DNA of 64,000 bases, from assembly GCF_000826105.1 (NCBI RefSeq), contig NZ_CCYK01000007.1, positions 248,001 through 312,000 of the forward strand. Direction: 5' to 3'. Both the position numbers and the translations under genes were made by a program. The stretch comes from Pseudomonas massiliensis. GTDB taxonomy: Bacteria; Pseudomonadota; Gammaproteobacteria; Pseudomonadales; Pseudomonadaceae. Each line of letters opens with the position of its first letter. Position 1 is the first letter of the stretch. Below, piece after piece: positions 38,020 to 46,729 of this stretch. Below the pieces are notes generated by a model. It was not told the DNA's origin, searched no databases, and saw only the letters and a list, made by a program, of their open reading frames with translations.

Positions 38020-38460
38020 ATGAGCGACGTATTCGCACTCAAACCTCACCACGGCGGCATCAGCGTGCCGGACCTGGACGAGGCTATCGACTGGTACCAC
38101 CTGATGTTCGGTTTCGAGTTGGAAAGCCGTGCCTTTATCGAGCAGATTCCGGCCGAGGTGGCGTTCATTCGCCATGGCGACTACCGCATCGAGCTGTTCC
38201 AACTCGAAGACGCCAAGCCTCTGCCAGAGGACCGCCGCGAGCCGCACCTGGACCTGCTCACCCATGGCCACAAGCACTTGTGCTTTGCCGTGCAGGACGC
38301 GCCAGCCGCCTTCGCCCAGCTGCGAAGCAAGGGCGCCGACATTGTGTTCGAGCACGTTATTGGCGGTACGCCCATGGGTTTTTTGCGCGACAACAGCGGC
38401 AACTTGCTGGAACTCATCCAATACCCGGCCTTGTGGGCCGAACAAGGAGCACCCCTGTGA
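38020..38460 (+). CDS. VOC superfamily (glyoxalase/dioxygenase-like) protein
   Basis: A 146-residue vicinal-oxygen-chelate protein of two paired beta-alpha-beta-beta-beta units. Likely metal ligands are the His in HHGGISV (10-11), a His in GHKHLCFAVQD and the Glu in GNLLELIQY. Size fits glyoxalase-type isomerases, epimerases and small dioxygenases. Seven bases after the SDR, overlapping the FAH-like gene by 4 bases. Confidence 0.87.
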   Translation: MSDVFALKPHHGGISVPDLDEAIDWYHLMFGFELESRAFIEQIPAEVAFIRHGDYRIELFQLEDAKPLPEDRREPHLDLLTHGHKHLCFAVQDAPAAFAQLRSKGADIVFEHVIGGTPMGFLRDNSGNLLELIQYPALWAEQGAPL

Positions 38461-39443
38461 AGCTGGCAACCTTGAAAGACGGCAGCCGTGACGGCCGCCT
38501 CGTAGTGGTATCCCGCGACCTGAGCCGTGCCGTGCTCGCCAGTGGTATCGCCGGCACATTGCAAGCGGCCATCGAGGACTGGGCCCGTTGCGAGTCGCTG
38601 TTGCAGCAGGTGTATGCCTCACTCAATGCGGACCTTGCCTCACAAGCCTTCGCCTTCGAACCACGCGAAGCCATGGCACCGCTGCCTCGCGCGTATCAGT
38701 GGGCCGACGCCTCGGCGTTCCTTAACCACGGCAGCCTGATGGAGCGCGCATACAAACTGGACATCAAGAAAGACGCCGGCGTGCCCATCATCTACCAGGG
38801 GGCGGGCGATGATTTTCTCGGCGCCTGCGACGACTACCCGGTGCCCGGCGAGGAACATCAGATCGATTTCGAGGGGGAGGTGGCGGTGGTGCTCGACGAC
38901 GTGCCCATGGGCATCGATTCCCACGCCGCCGCCGGGCACATCAAGTTGCTGATGCTGCTCAATGATGTGAGCCTGCGCGCGCACCTGTTCAAGGAAGTGA
39001 GCATCGGCTTCGGCCCGCTGCGGGCCAAGCCCAGCACTGTCTTCGCGCCGGTGGCGGTCACGCCCGACGAGCTGGGCGACGCCTGGGCAGACGGGCGGGT
39101 GAAGCTGCCGCTGCATGTGCAATGCAATGGCGAACGCTTCGGCGAGCCCAACGGCGAAGAGATGGACTTCAGCTTTCCAGAACTGGTGATGCACCTGGCA
39201 CGCACACGCAACCTGCGCGCTGGTGCCGTACTGGGCTCGGGCACGTTCTCCAACCGTGACTACCCGCGCACAGGCTCGGCCTGCCTTGCCGAACGCCGCG
39301 CCGTGGAAGTGCTGGAGCACGGGGAGGCAAAAACGCCATTCCTGCGTTTCGGCGACCGCTTGCGGTTCGAGATCTTCGGGCACGACGGCCAGAGCGTGTT
39401 CGGCGCCATCGACCATCGCTTCGTGCCCGCGCAGGAGGCCTGA
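38457..39443 (+). CDS. fumarylacetoacetate hydrolase family protein
   Basis: A 328-residue FAH-superfamily enzyme with the N-terminal FAA_hydrolase_N_2-type domain (KLATLKDGSRDGRLVVVSRD) and the catalytic fold (QIDFEGEVAVVLDD with metal-binding Glus, LNDVSLRAH, GAVLGSGTFSNRD). FAH enzymes cleave carbon-carbon bonds in beta-diketo acids or hydrate, decarboxylate or isomerise related acids, typically after ring opening. The GTG start lies in the GTGA overlap. Confidence 0.9.
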   Translation: MKLATLKDGSRDGRLVVVSRDLSRAVLASGIAGTLQAAIEDWARCESLLQQVYASLNADLASQAFAFEPREAMAPLPRAYQWADASAFLNHGSLMERAYKLDIKKDAGVPIIYQGAGDDFLGACDDYPVPGEEHQIDFEGEVAVVLDDVPMGIDSHAAAGHIKLLMLLNDVSLRAHLFKEVSIGFGPLRAKPSTVFAPVAVTPDELGDAWADGRVKLPLHVQCNGERFGEPNGEEMDFSFPELVMHLARTRNLRAGAVLGSGTFSNRDYPRTGSACLAERRAVEVLEHGEAKTPFLRFGDRLRFEIFGHDGQSVFGAIDHRFVPAQEA

Positions 39444-39444
39444 C

Positions 39445-40380
39445 ATGCACATTCTGATCACCGGGGCCAACGGTTTCGTCGGCGCTTCCCTGGCTCGTCG
39501 GCTTCTCACCGACCCTGCCGCCTTGCCTGGCTGGGATCGCCTTACCCTGGTAGACCTGAGCTTCACTACACCCACCGATGACCCGCGTGTACAGCAACTG
39601 GTTGGTAGCCTGGATGACCCCACGCTGCTGGCCACGGCACTGGAAGCGCCGGCTGAGGTGGTGTTTCACCTTGCCAGCGTGCCGGGCGGGCTGGCCGAGC
39701 GCGACTATGCCCTGGGCCGGCAGGCCAACCTGGACGCCACCCTGGCCTTGCTTGAAGGGTTGCAGCGCCAGGCAACCCCCGCGCGCGTGGTGTTTGCCAG
39801 CACCATCGCCGTGTATGGCTCGCCATTGCCCGAAGTGGTAGACGACTTCACCCCGTTGCGCCCGCACCTGAGCTACGCCACGCAGAAGCTGATTGGCGAG
39901 CTGTTGATCGACGATTTCAGCCGGCGCGGCACCATTGATGGCATCAGCCTGCGCTTGCCCGGTATCGTAGCGCGCCCGCCGCAGCCCTCTGGGTTGCTGT
40001 CGGCCTTCATGAGCGACGTGTTCTGGAAGAGCAAAGCTGGTGAGCCGTTCGAATGCCCGGTGTCGGCGCAGGCCACGGCGTGGTGGATGTCTGCAGTGCG
40101 CTGCGTGGACAACCTGCTGCACGCTGCCGCGCTGCCAGCCGAGGCGCTTCGAGCGCGGCGGGTGTTTACCCTGCCGGTGTTACACCTGAGCATGGGCGCG
40201 TTGATCGAAGGCCTGCAGCAGCGCTTCGGGCAGTCGCCGGTCAGCTTTGTGCCCAATGAGGCGCTGGAAGCGGCCTTCGGCCGCTATCCGCCATTGCGCA
40301 GCGAAGCGGCTGAGCAACTGGGGCTGTGCCATGACGGCAGCCTGGCGCAGCTGATCGAGAGGACGTTGAACCCGCTGTAG
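39445..40380 (+). CDS. NAD-dependent epimerase/dehydratase family protein (D-erythronate dehydrogenase-like)
   Basis: A 311-residue extended SDR: MHILITGANGFVGASLARRLL (Rossmann, 1-21), catalytic Ser in VVFASTIAVYG and YATQK. The AQATAWWMSAVRCVDNLLHAA segment resembles the DenD (D-erythronate dehydrogenase) branch that oxidises C4 sugar acids. Assignment to that branch is from pattern memory, and a related polyol acid is equally possible. It starts one base after the FAH gene stop. Confidence 0.83.
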   Translation: MHILITGANGFVGASLARRLLTDPAALPGWDRLTLVDLSFTTPTDDPRVQQLVGSLDDPTLLATALEAPAEVVFHLASVPGGLAERDYALGRQANLDATLALLEGLQRQATPARVVFASTIAVYGSPLPEVVDDFTPLRPHLSYATQKLIGELLIDDFSRRGTIDGISLRLPGIVARPPQPSGLLSAFMSDVFWKSKAGEPFECPVSAQATAWWMSAVRCVDNLLHAAALPAEALRARRVFTLPVLHLSMGALIEGLQQRFGQSPVSFVPNEALEAAFGRYPPLRSEAAEQLGLCHDGSLAQLIERTLNPL

Positions 40381-40418
40381 AACACTCCGTACACCTAATA
40401 ACAATAACGGGAGACACC

Positions 40419-41636
40419 ATGAACGCTCCGCTGAGCATTACCCAGTCAAAAGCCACCCTGGCAACCTACCTGTTACTGCTGATCAACTGCCTGTCGCCCA
40501 TGGCGGCGATCGTGATCGCGCCCAGCCTGCCGCAGATGCAGGCGCATTTTGCCCAGGTCCCCAACGTCGAATTTCTGATCCCCGTGGCGCTTACCGTGCC
40601 AGGCCTGCTGGTGGCGTTGCTTAGCCCGGTGGTTGGGCTGCTCGCCGATCGCTACGGGCGCAAGGCGTTGCTGGTGGGTTCCATTTTCGGCTATGGCGTG
40701 TTCGGCGTGCTGCCGATGTTCCTCGACTCGCTGTACGCGATCATTGTCAGCCGCGTGGCCCTGGGCTGTGTGGAAGCGGTAGTGGTCACGATCAGTACCA
40801 TGCTGATCGGCGACTATTACAGCGGGGCGCAACGGCAGAAGTACTTGGCACTGCAAACCACCTTCGCCTCCAGTTCGGCCATTGTATTCTTCATGGTAGG
40901 TGGCGCCCTGGGCGAGATCAGCTGGCGGATGCCTTACGTGGTGTACACGGTGCCGCTGCTGCTGGCGCTGGTGAGCAAGGTGATGCTATGGGAACCGGCC
41001 GTGGCCAGCATGGCCGCAGATGAACGGCACAACGGCAATGGCCCACGCTTTCGGCCCTGGGTGCTGCTGGGCATTTGCATGGTGACCTTTATCGGCGCGG
41101 TGATGTTCATGGTGCTGCAGATCCAGATGGCCTATCTGCTAGGCGACATCGGCGAGCCTTCGCCGCAGACCGCCGGCCTGCTGGCCTCGGCCTGCAGCGT
41201 GATGATCGTGCTCGGTACGCTGGCAGTACATCCGCTGAGCCGCATGGGGCTGCGCACGCCTCACTGCCTGGCGCTGGCGTTCGGCCTGATCGCCACCAGT
41301 TTCGTGGTGATACCGGTGATGCACAGCTGGCAAGGCATCATGGCGGTGGCGCTGGTCAACGGTCTGGGCTGCGGGCTGATGTTGCCTACCCTGGCCATCT
41401 GGAACATGCGCGAACTCCCTTGGCAGCGCCGGGGGCTTGGCACCGGCATGTGGTACGGCAGCTATTGCCTGGGCATGTTCTGCAGCCCGTTGCTGGTAGT
41501 GGCCGTAGGCAAGGCCAGCGGGCACTTGGCAACCACCGTGGGCTGGGCCGGCTGGCTGTGCATGGGCGTAACCGTGCTGGCGCTGATGGTCAGCCTGGTC
41601 CGCCGTCAACCTCAGGGCCTGCCGCTTACCCCGTGA
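40419..41636 (+). CDS. MFS transporter
   Basis: A 405-residue major-facilitator permease with about twelve membrane helices, the conserved loop GLLADRYGRKALLVGSIFGYG after helix 2 and a broad hydrophobic profile to the end. Position in the catabolic operon points to uptake of its substrate or an intermediate. It follows the epimerase by 38 bases. Substrate unknown. Confidence 0.9.
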   Translation: MNAPLSITQSKATLATYLLLLINCLSPMAAIVIAPSLPQMQAHFAQVPNVEFLIPVALTVPGLLVALLSPVVGLLADRYGRKALLVGSIFGYGVFGVLPMFLDSLYAIIVSRVALGCVEAVVVTISTMLIGDYYSGAQRQKYLALQTTFASSSAIVFFMVGGALGEISWRMPYVVYTVPLLLALVSKVMLWEPAVASMAADERHNGNGPRFRPWVLLGICMVTFIGAVMFMVLQIQMAYLLGDIGEPSPQTAGLLASACSVMIVLGTLAVHPLSRMGLRTPHCLALAFGLIATSFVVIPVMHSWQGIMAVALVNGLGCGLMLPTLAIWNMRELPWQRRGLGTGMWYGSYCLGMFCSPLLVVAVGKASGHLATTVGWAGWLCMGVTVLALMVSLVRRQPQGLPLTP

Positions 41637-41662
41637 CATACCTCTTTTGATTGGTAACCCAA

Positions 41663-41681
41663 CCGGCGCGACTGGCGCCGG
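41663..41681 (+). terminator. hairpin between the MFS and porin genes
   Basis: CCGGCGC and GCGCCGG form a 7-base-pair stem with a 5-base loop 26 bases after the MFS stop. There is no following U-run, so it may attenuate or stabilise rather than end transcription. Confidence 0.4.
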
Positions 41682-41721
41682 CTGGGCTCTCTCAGCCTGA
41701 AAACAACAACAGAGACCCGAC

Positions 41722-43164
41722 ATGAACGAGCGAGCGGCGGTTGCCTGTGCCTTGATGATAGCGGTGGCGTGCCCGACATGGGCCGAGCAGCCAAAGACCG
41801 TGGCCGACACCATGGCCACTGAGTACCCCAACCAAAAGGTCGGGCCCCGGGTGCTGAACGTGGAGCCCCCGGCGCCAACTGCCAGCGACAAGCCTTTGGC
41901 CGAGCAGGGCCGCTGGCTCAAAGCCCATGGCATCAGCCCCCACCTGTCGATGACGGAAATCTACCTGCGCAACCCCAGCGTGGGCCTGAGTACGGGTAAC
42001 CACGAGTCGCTGACCATTTTCGCCGTAGGGGCGGATTTTGATCTTGACCAGCTGCTGGGACTGCCTGGCGGCAACTTGCATTTCGAACAGCTGTATGTGC
42101 CCTGGACCAGCAACCTGACCTACGGCGGTCAGGTGGGCGACGTGCTGGCTGGCAAACCTGGACCCTACGTTCCGCAGGTAAGCCATCTCACATTGTTCAC
42201 CTACGAGCAGAAGCTGCTCGACGACAAGCTCGCCATCGAGGTGGGCAAAAGCAATGCCGGCAACTATTTTGCACTGCCGCTGTGCAATGTGCCGCTGGGG
42301 TGCGTGAACGCCATTCTGCAGGACACCGCTGGCATCAACCCGCCGCCCTATGCCAATTGGAGCGCCCGCATCGGGTATGACTTCACCCCCGCGTTGCGCG
42401 CCCAGGTCGGTGCCTGGCGCAGCAACAATGCCTACCCCTTCACCAACGGGTGGGAGCGCGACGAAGGCGACAGCGGCGGCACGCTGAGCACCTTGTACCT
42501 GGCCAACCTGGCATACCGCAGCGACTACCGTATGGAGGCGTATCCACAAACCTGGGAGGTGCTGGCCTTCCATAACAACGGTCGTCAGACCGACCCGTAC
42601 TACACCGTCAACGGCACCTCCAAAGTAGCCGACGACACTGCTGCATCGGCCACCAGCAAGGGCGTCAGCGGGCTTTACCTGGGAGGCAAAAAGACAGTGT
42701 GGCGCCTGGATGGAGGCCAAGGGCAGGAACCGAACCCGACCGCCCTAGCGGCCTTTGCCAGCGTTACCCATACGTTCGACGAGAACACCAGCAATGGCGT
42801 GGCCACCCAGGCCAATGCTGGGCTGATTCTCTCGGCGCCTTTGCGTAGCAGGCCGTTTGACAGCTATTCGCTGAATTTCAACTGGGCCCGGCTGACTTCA
42901 CGCGAACAGGCTTTTCTCGAAGAGGCGCACGCCGCAGCCGGCGGTGGCGACTACCGGCCGGGGAGGGATGAATTCGGGGTGTCTCTGGATGCGAACTTCA
43001 TCCTCACCGACAGCATCGTGGTCAGCCCCTTTGTGCTGCGCACCTGGGGCACCAGCAGTTGGCTCAACCCCTACACCGGAATCAACCCCCGCGACGGCTA
43101 CGCCGCCGGACTGTTGTTCCACGTCCAGTTCGATGAACTGCTCGGCCTCAACAGCCGCCACTGA
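41722..43164 (+). CDS. OprB-type carbohydrate porin
   Basis: A 480-residue outer-membrane beta-barrel with a signal peptide ending at about residue 21 (TWAEQ). The family layout is visible: a GRWLKAHGISPHLSMTEIYLRNP start, alternating strands with WSARIGYDF, LASLAYRSDY-like strands (LANLAYRSDYRMEAYPQTW) and a long C-terminal barrel. OprB porins admit sugars and other small polar compounds. Its presence suggests the island's substrate needs a specific outer-membrane route. Confidence 0.86.
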   Translation: MNERAAVACALMIAVACPTWAEQPKTVADTMATEYPNQKVGPRVLNVEPPAPTASDKPLAEQGRWLKAHGISPHLSMTEIYLRNPSVGLSTGNHESLTIFAVGADFDLDQLLGLPGGNLHFEQLYVPWTSNLTYGGQVGDVLAGKPGPYVPQVSHLTLFTYEQKLLDDKLAIEVGKSNAGNYFALPLCNVPLGCVNAILQDTAGINPPPYANWSARIGYDFTPALRAQVGAWRSNNAYPFTNGWERDEGDSGGTLSTLYLANLAYRSDYRMEAYPQTWEVLAFHNNGRQTDPYYTVNGTSKVADDTAASATSKGVSGLYLGGKKTVWRLDGGQGQEPNPTALAAFASVTHTFDENTSNGVATQANAGLILSAPLRSRPFDSYSLNFNWARLTSREQAFLEEAHAAAGGGDYRPGRDEFGVSLDANFILTDSIVVSPFVLRTWGTSSWLNPYTGINPRDGYAAGLLFHVQFDELLGLNSRH

Positions 43165-43176
43165 AGGAGCTATGGC

Positions 43177-43917
43177 ATGAACCACAACGAAACGCGCGTG
43201 GCTTTGATCACCGGTGCGGCAGGCGGGCTAGGGCAGGCATTTGCGTTGCGCCTGGCCAAAGACGGGCTGCGCATCGCCTTGGTGGATTGTGTTGACACCG
43301 CAGACGTCGCCAACGCGGTGCATGAGCAGGGCGGCCAAGCCGAGAGCTTTGCCTGCGACCTGCGCCAGCCGGAACAGATCACCTACCTGTACGGCCAGGT
43401 GATGGAGCGCTTCGGTCGCTGCGACGTGCTAGTGAACAACGCGGCCTATATCCCGCTGAAAAGCTTGGAAGCCACCACCCTGCTGGACTGGAGCGATTGC
43501 CACGCGGTCACCCTCGATGCGCCGTTCCTGCTCAGCCAGGCCTTCGCGCCGAGCATGCGCGAGCGCGGCTGGGGACGCATTGTCAACCTGGCATCCAGCA
43601 ACACCGGACGCCCGCAAAAGGGCTTTATGGCCTACATCGCCGCGAAGATGGGAGTCATAGGCCTCACTCGCGCATTGGCCATGGAGCTAGGCGAGTACGA
43701 CATTACCGTGAACGCACTTTCGCCAGGGCTAATTCGCCACCCTGGCAGCAGCGCCGCCCTCCCAGCGGAGCTGTTCGAACAGGTACGCAACAGCCAGATG
43801 ATCAAGCGTACCGGCGAACCCTATGACCTATGCGGGGTGTTGGCGTTTCTGGTGTCCGACGCCTCGGCGTATATGACAGGCCAGGTGTTCAACGTGGACG
43901 GCGGTTTTCTCTTCTGA
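43177..43917 (+). CDS. short-chain dehydrogenase/reductase
   Basis: A 246-residue classical SDR with TGAAGGLGQAFA, VNNAAYIP, catalytic Ser in LASSNTG, YIAAK and the C-terminal MTGQVFNVDGG. A second SDR in the island, only moderately like the one at 37260. It lies 12 bases after the porin gene, so likely co-transcribed. Confidence 0.92.
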   Translation: MNHNETRVALITGAAGGLGQAFALRLAKDGLRIALVDCVDTADVANAVHEQGGQAESFACDLRQPEQITYLYGQVMERFGRCDVLVNNAAYIPLKSLEATTLLDWSDCHAVTLDAPFLLSQAFAPSMRERGWGRIVNLASSNTGRPQKGFMAYIAAKMGVIGLTRALAMELGEYDITVNALSPGLIRHPGSSAALPAELFEQVRNSQMIKRTGEPYDLCGVLAFLVSDASAYMTGQVFNVDGGFLF

Positions 43918-43954
43918 AATCGCCGTGCTTATCATTTTGAAAGGAGGTTTGAAG

Positions 43955-44929
43955 ATGGCCATTGTCGGCATTGATACCCTGCTGTACGGCGTTGAAGATG
44001 TGGCCACCGCCACGCGCTTCTTCGACGATTTTGGCCTGGAACGGCTCAGTGCTTCGGCCGAGGAAACGGTGTACCGGCTTGACGAAGGCTCCACGGTGAT
44101 CGTGCGTGCGCTGACGCACCCGTCCATTCCTGCTTCGCGCTATGAAGGCTACGGCGTAAAGGAAACCGTATGGGGTGTGGACAACGACGCCAGCCTGCAA
44201 CGACTACTGAGCGACTTGCGCCGTGATCGCGAGGTACGGTTGGGCGATGATGGCGCCTGGCATTTTCTAAGCGACTGCGGCCAGGCCCTCGCTTTACGAG
44301 TGTTTCAGCGAAAAAAAGTTACCTACGCGCCGGACCCTGTCAATGCGGCGGGTAATGTGAACCGGTTGAACCAGCACCGAAAATGGCGAACCCGGGCGCG
44401 GCCGAAAACCATCAACCATGTGGTATTTGCGGTAGACGATTACTGGGCCACCTTCGCGTTCTTCCGGGACCGCCTCAATTTCCGCCTGTCTGACCATCAG
44501 AAAGGCATCGGCACCTACTTGCGCGCCGATGGCGCCAACGAGCACCACAACACCTTCCTGCTCAACAACAAGGCCCCAGGGGCCGGTGGCGTGCCGCGCT
44601 TCCATCACACCTGTTTCGGCGTAGAGGACTTTGACGAGGTAATGGTGGGCTCCAACCATATGACTCGCCGGGGCTGGCAGCACGGCTTTCTCGGCACCGG
44701 ACGGCACCGGATTGCCTCGGCGATATTTTGCTACTTCAACTCACCGACCGGGGGCGAGGCCGAATACGGCGCAGACACCGATTACCTGGACGACAGCTGG
44801 GTGCCACGGGAATGGGAGTTTCGCTTCGGCACGGCTCAATGGATGAGCAACCCGCCGGCCTTCATGCAGGACGACATCCCTTGGGATGTGACTTTCTACC
44901 AGGGCGATGCCCCGGCGACTCGCCGTTGA
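43955..44929 (+). CDS. two-domain VOC protein resembling extradiol dioxygenases
   Basis: A 324-residue protein with two VOC modules. The N-terminal module (about 5-120) has lost clear ligands. The C-terminal module carries H155 (INHVVFAVDD), H218 (RFHHTCFGVEDF) and E270 (GEAEYG), the spacing of the iron site in type I extradiol dioxygenases. It may cleave a catechol-like ring or a related enol, or be a non-oxygenase VOC relative. The ATG at 43955 follows a near-perfect AAAGGAGGT ribosome site, so translation should be strong. Confidence 0.82.
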   Translation: MAIVGIDTLLYGVEDVATATRFFDDFGLERLSASAEETVYRLDEGSTVIVRALTHPSIPASRYEGYGVKETVWGVDNDASLQRLLSDLRRDREVRLGDDGAWHFLSDCGQALALRVFQRKKVTYAPDPVNAAGNVNRLNQHRKWRTRARPKTINHVVFAVDDYWATFAFFRDRLNFRLSDHQKGIGTYLRADGANEHHNTFLLNNKAPGAGGVPRFHHTCFGVEDFDEVMVGSNHMTRRGWQHGFLGTGRHRIASAIFCYFNSPTGGEAEYGADTDYLDDSWVPREWEFRFGTAQWMSNPPAFMQDDIPWDVTFYQGDAPATRR

Positions 44930-44944
44930 ACCGAGGATCGAACC

Positions 44945-46111
44945 ATGAGCATGTTCCAGTACTTCGAAACCAACTACGTGTGGAGCCTGGCGGTTGCAGC
45001 GGCCATTGAAATGGGCGGAAAGATTGGCGAGATCGAAGCCATGTGCGCACCGCTCAAGGCCATCGCCCGGCAGGGGGATGACGAAGGCACCCAGGCATTT
45101 CTCGCAGCGTGGGAAGCGGGCGGCGACAACCTAGTAGCGCTGGCTGAAGAGGACAAGGCTGCTGGCAATCATTTCAGCGCCGGCGACAAGCTCAACCGCG
45201 CGGCGGTGTACTTCATCACCGCCGAGCGCATGCAGGCCCATGGCTATGCGCCGCGCAAGGCGCTGTATGCGAAGTTTCTGCGCACTTTCAGCGAAGGCTT
45301 GGCCCTGTCGCGCTCAAACACCCAGCGGTTTGAAATCCCTTACAAGGGCGTGCACCTGGCGGGCCTGTTTACCCCGGCCGAAGGCGTGACCGGCCCAGCC
45401 CCTTGCTTGGTGGTCATCAATGGCCTGGACAGTACCAAGGAGATGGTTTACCGCGCCGGCCTGTTTCCAGAACTGTTGGCGCGGCGAGGCATTGCCAGCC
45501 TGTTCCTCGACCAGCCTGGCACTGGCGAAGCCCTGCGCCTGCATGGGTTGACTGCCGTGGTGGATGCCGAGCAATGGGCCACCCCGGTGATGGACTATCT
45601 GCAAACGCGCCCGGAGATCGACCTCGAGCGGATCGGCCTGTTGGGCGTATCCTTGGGCGGTTATTACTGCCCACGGGCGGTGGCGTTCGAGCCGCGGTTT
45701 GCCTTGGGCGTGGTCTGGGGGGCCAACCACGACTGGGGTGAGGTGCAGAAGCGCCGGCTGGCCCGTGAAGGCGAGCGGCCGGTACCGCATTACTGGGAGC
45801 ATGTGCGTTGGGTATGGGGTGCCAGTGACCTGAGCGAATTCATGGCCATCGCCGAGCAGGTACACCTTGACGGGGTGATGGAGCGGATCAAAGTACCGTT
45901 CCTGGTAACCCATGGTGAAGCCGACCGACAGATCTCGCTTGAGTATGCTCACCGCTCCTACGAGCAGCTCACAGCAAGCTCCGACCGTGAGCTCAAGGTA
46001 TTCACCCTGCGCGAGGGCGGCATCCATCACAGCAGCCTGGACAACACCGCCAACGCCGGCGCCTGGATCGCCGACTGGGTGGCCCGGCGCCTGCGCGGGC
46101 GGGTAAGGTAG
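44945..46111 (+). CDS. alpha/beta hydrolase (2,6-dihydropseudooxynicotine hydrolase / Ayg1-like)
   Basis: A 388-residue alpha/beta hydrolase with a helical N-terminal region (1-125) before the core. Nucleophile S236 in GVSLGGYY, acid D328 (HGEADRQ) and His 361/362 in GGIHHSSLD form the triad. The arrangement matches the family that contains the nicotine-pathway 2,6-dihydropseudooxynicotine hydrolase and fungal Ayg1, which cleave carbon-carbon bonds next to a ketone. It sits 15 bases after the extradiol-like gene and is the last gene of the run. Confidence 0.85.
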   Translation: MSMFQYFETNYVWSLAVAAAIEMGGKIGEIEAMCAPLKAIARQGDDEGTQAFLAAWEAGGDNLVALAEEDKAAGNHFSAGDKLNRAAVYFITAERMQAHGYAPRKALYAKFLRTFSEGLALSRSNTQRFEIPYKGVHLAGLFTPAEGVTGPAPCLVVINGLDSTKEMVYRAGLFPELLARRGIASLFLDQPGTGEALRLHGLTAVVDAEQWATPVMDYLQTRPEIDLERIGLLGVSLGGYYCPRAVAFEPRFALGVVWGANHDWGEVQKRRLAREGERPVPHYWEHVRWVWGASDLSEFMAIAEQVHLDGVMERIKVPFLVTHGEADRQISLEYAHRSYEQLTASSDRELKVFTLREGGIHHSSLDNTANAGAWIADWVARRLRGRVR

Positions 46112-46121
46112 AGGCTCAGGG

Positions 46122-46159
46122 GCTTCGCCTCCATGTTCTTTCAAAAAAGGAGGCGAAGC
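46122..46159 (+). terminator. hairpin after the catabolic operon
   Basis: GCTTCGCCTCC (46122-46132) and GGAGGCGAAGC (46149-46159) form a perfect 11-base-pair stem 10 bases past the hydrolase stop, with a 16-base T/A-rich loop. It is a plausible operon terminator. The IS remnant begins immediately beyond. Confidence 0.6.
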
Positions 46160-46163
46160 TGCC

Positions 46164-46640
46164 TGGACTGGCCCCTACAAAACCGGACACCGACACCCGT
46201 TGACTTGATGCCGTTTTCATACGCCTGAATTCCCTCGCAGAGCGGTATTTCAGCACGCTGTGCGGATGCTGCTCGTTGTAATGCTCAAAGGCAATTGCCA
46301 AATTACGTAATGCCGTTTCGCGGTTCGGGCGAGGCATGTGGGCACGTAGTCGCGCTTGATGGTTTTCACGAAACTCTCGGCCATGCCGTTGCTTTGCGGG
46401 CTGCGAACCGGAGTCGTAACAGGCTGCAAGCCGGTTTGCTGTGCAAACAGCCGAGTCTGCTCTGCGATATAGGCCGAGCCATCATCTCTCAGCCGCTGCA
46501 CAGGCGTGCTGGGGTAATTGATCACCAAACCGTTTCTCTACGCTTTCCAGCATCAGGTCACGGACATCGTCGCCACTGTAGCCCGTCGGGCTGGCCATCC
46601 CGCCAATCGGCTCACGATCGCAGCAGTCCTCCTATTGCGG
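46164..46640 (-). mobile_element. remnant of an IS2-like (IS3 family) insertion sequence
   Basis: From 46164 the sequence begins TGGACTGGCCCCTAC, like the right inverted repeat of IS2. On the minus strand the C-terminal part of OrfB is readable in pieces: [48 protein letters not shown] (a catalytic Asp), [19 protein letters not shown] (catalytic Glu) and [20 protein letters not shown]. At least two frameshifts break it, near 46520 and 46330. The N-terminal half and the left end are missing, so it is inactive. Confidence 0.85.
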
Positions 46641-46729
46641 CCTCATTATGAGACTTGCAGGCATCTACCAAACCGACAGCGATTCAATCTACTAAAGTGG
46701 GTAGTCCAGATCTCAAATCTAGGGATGAC

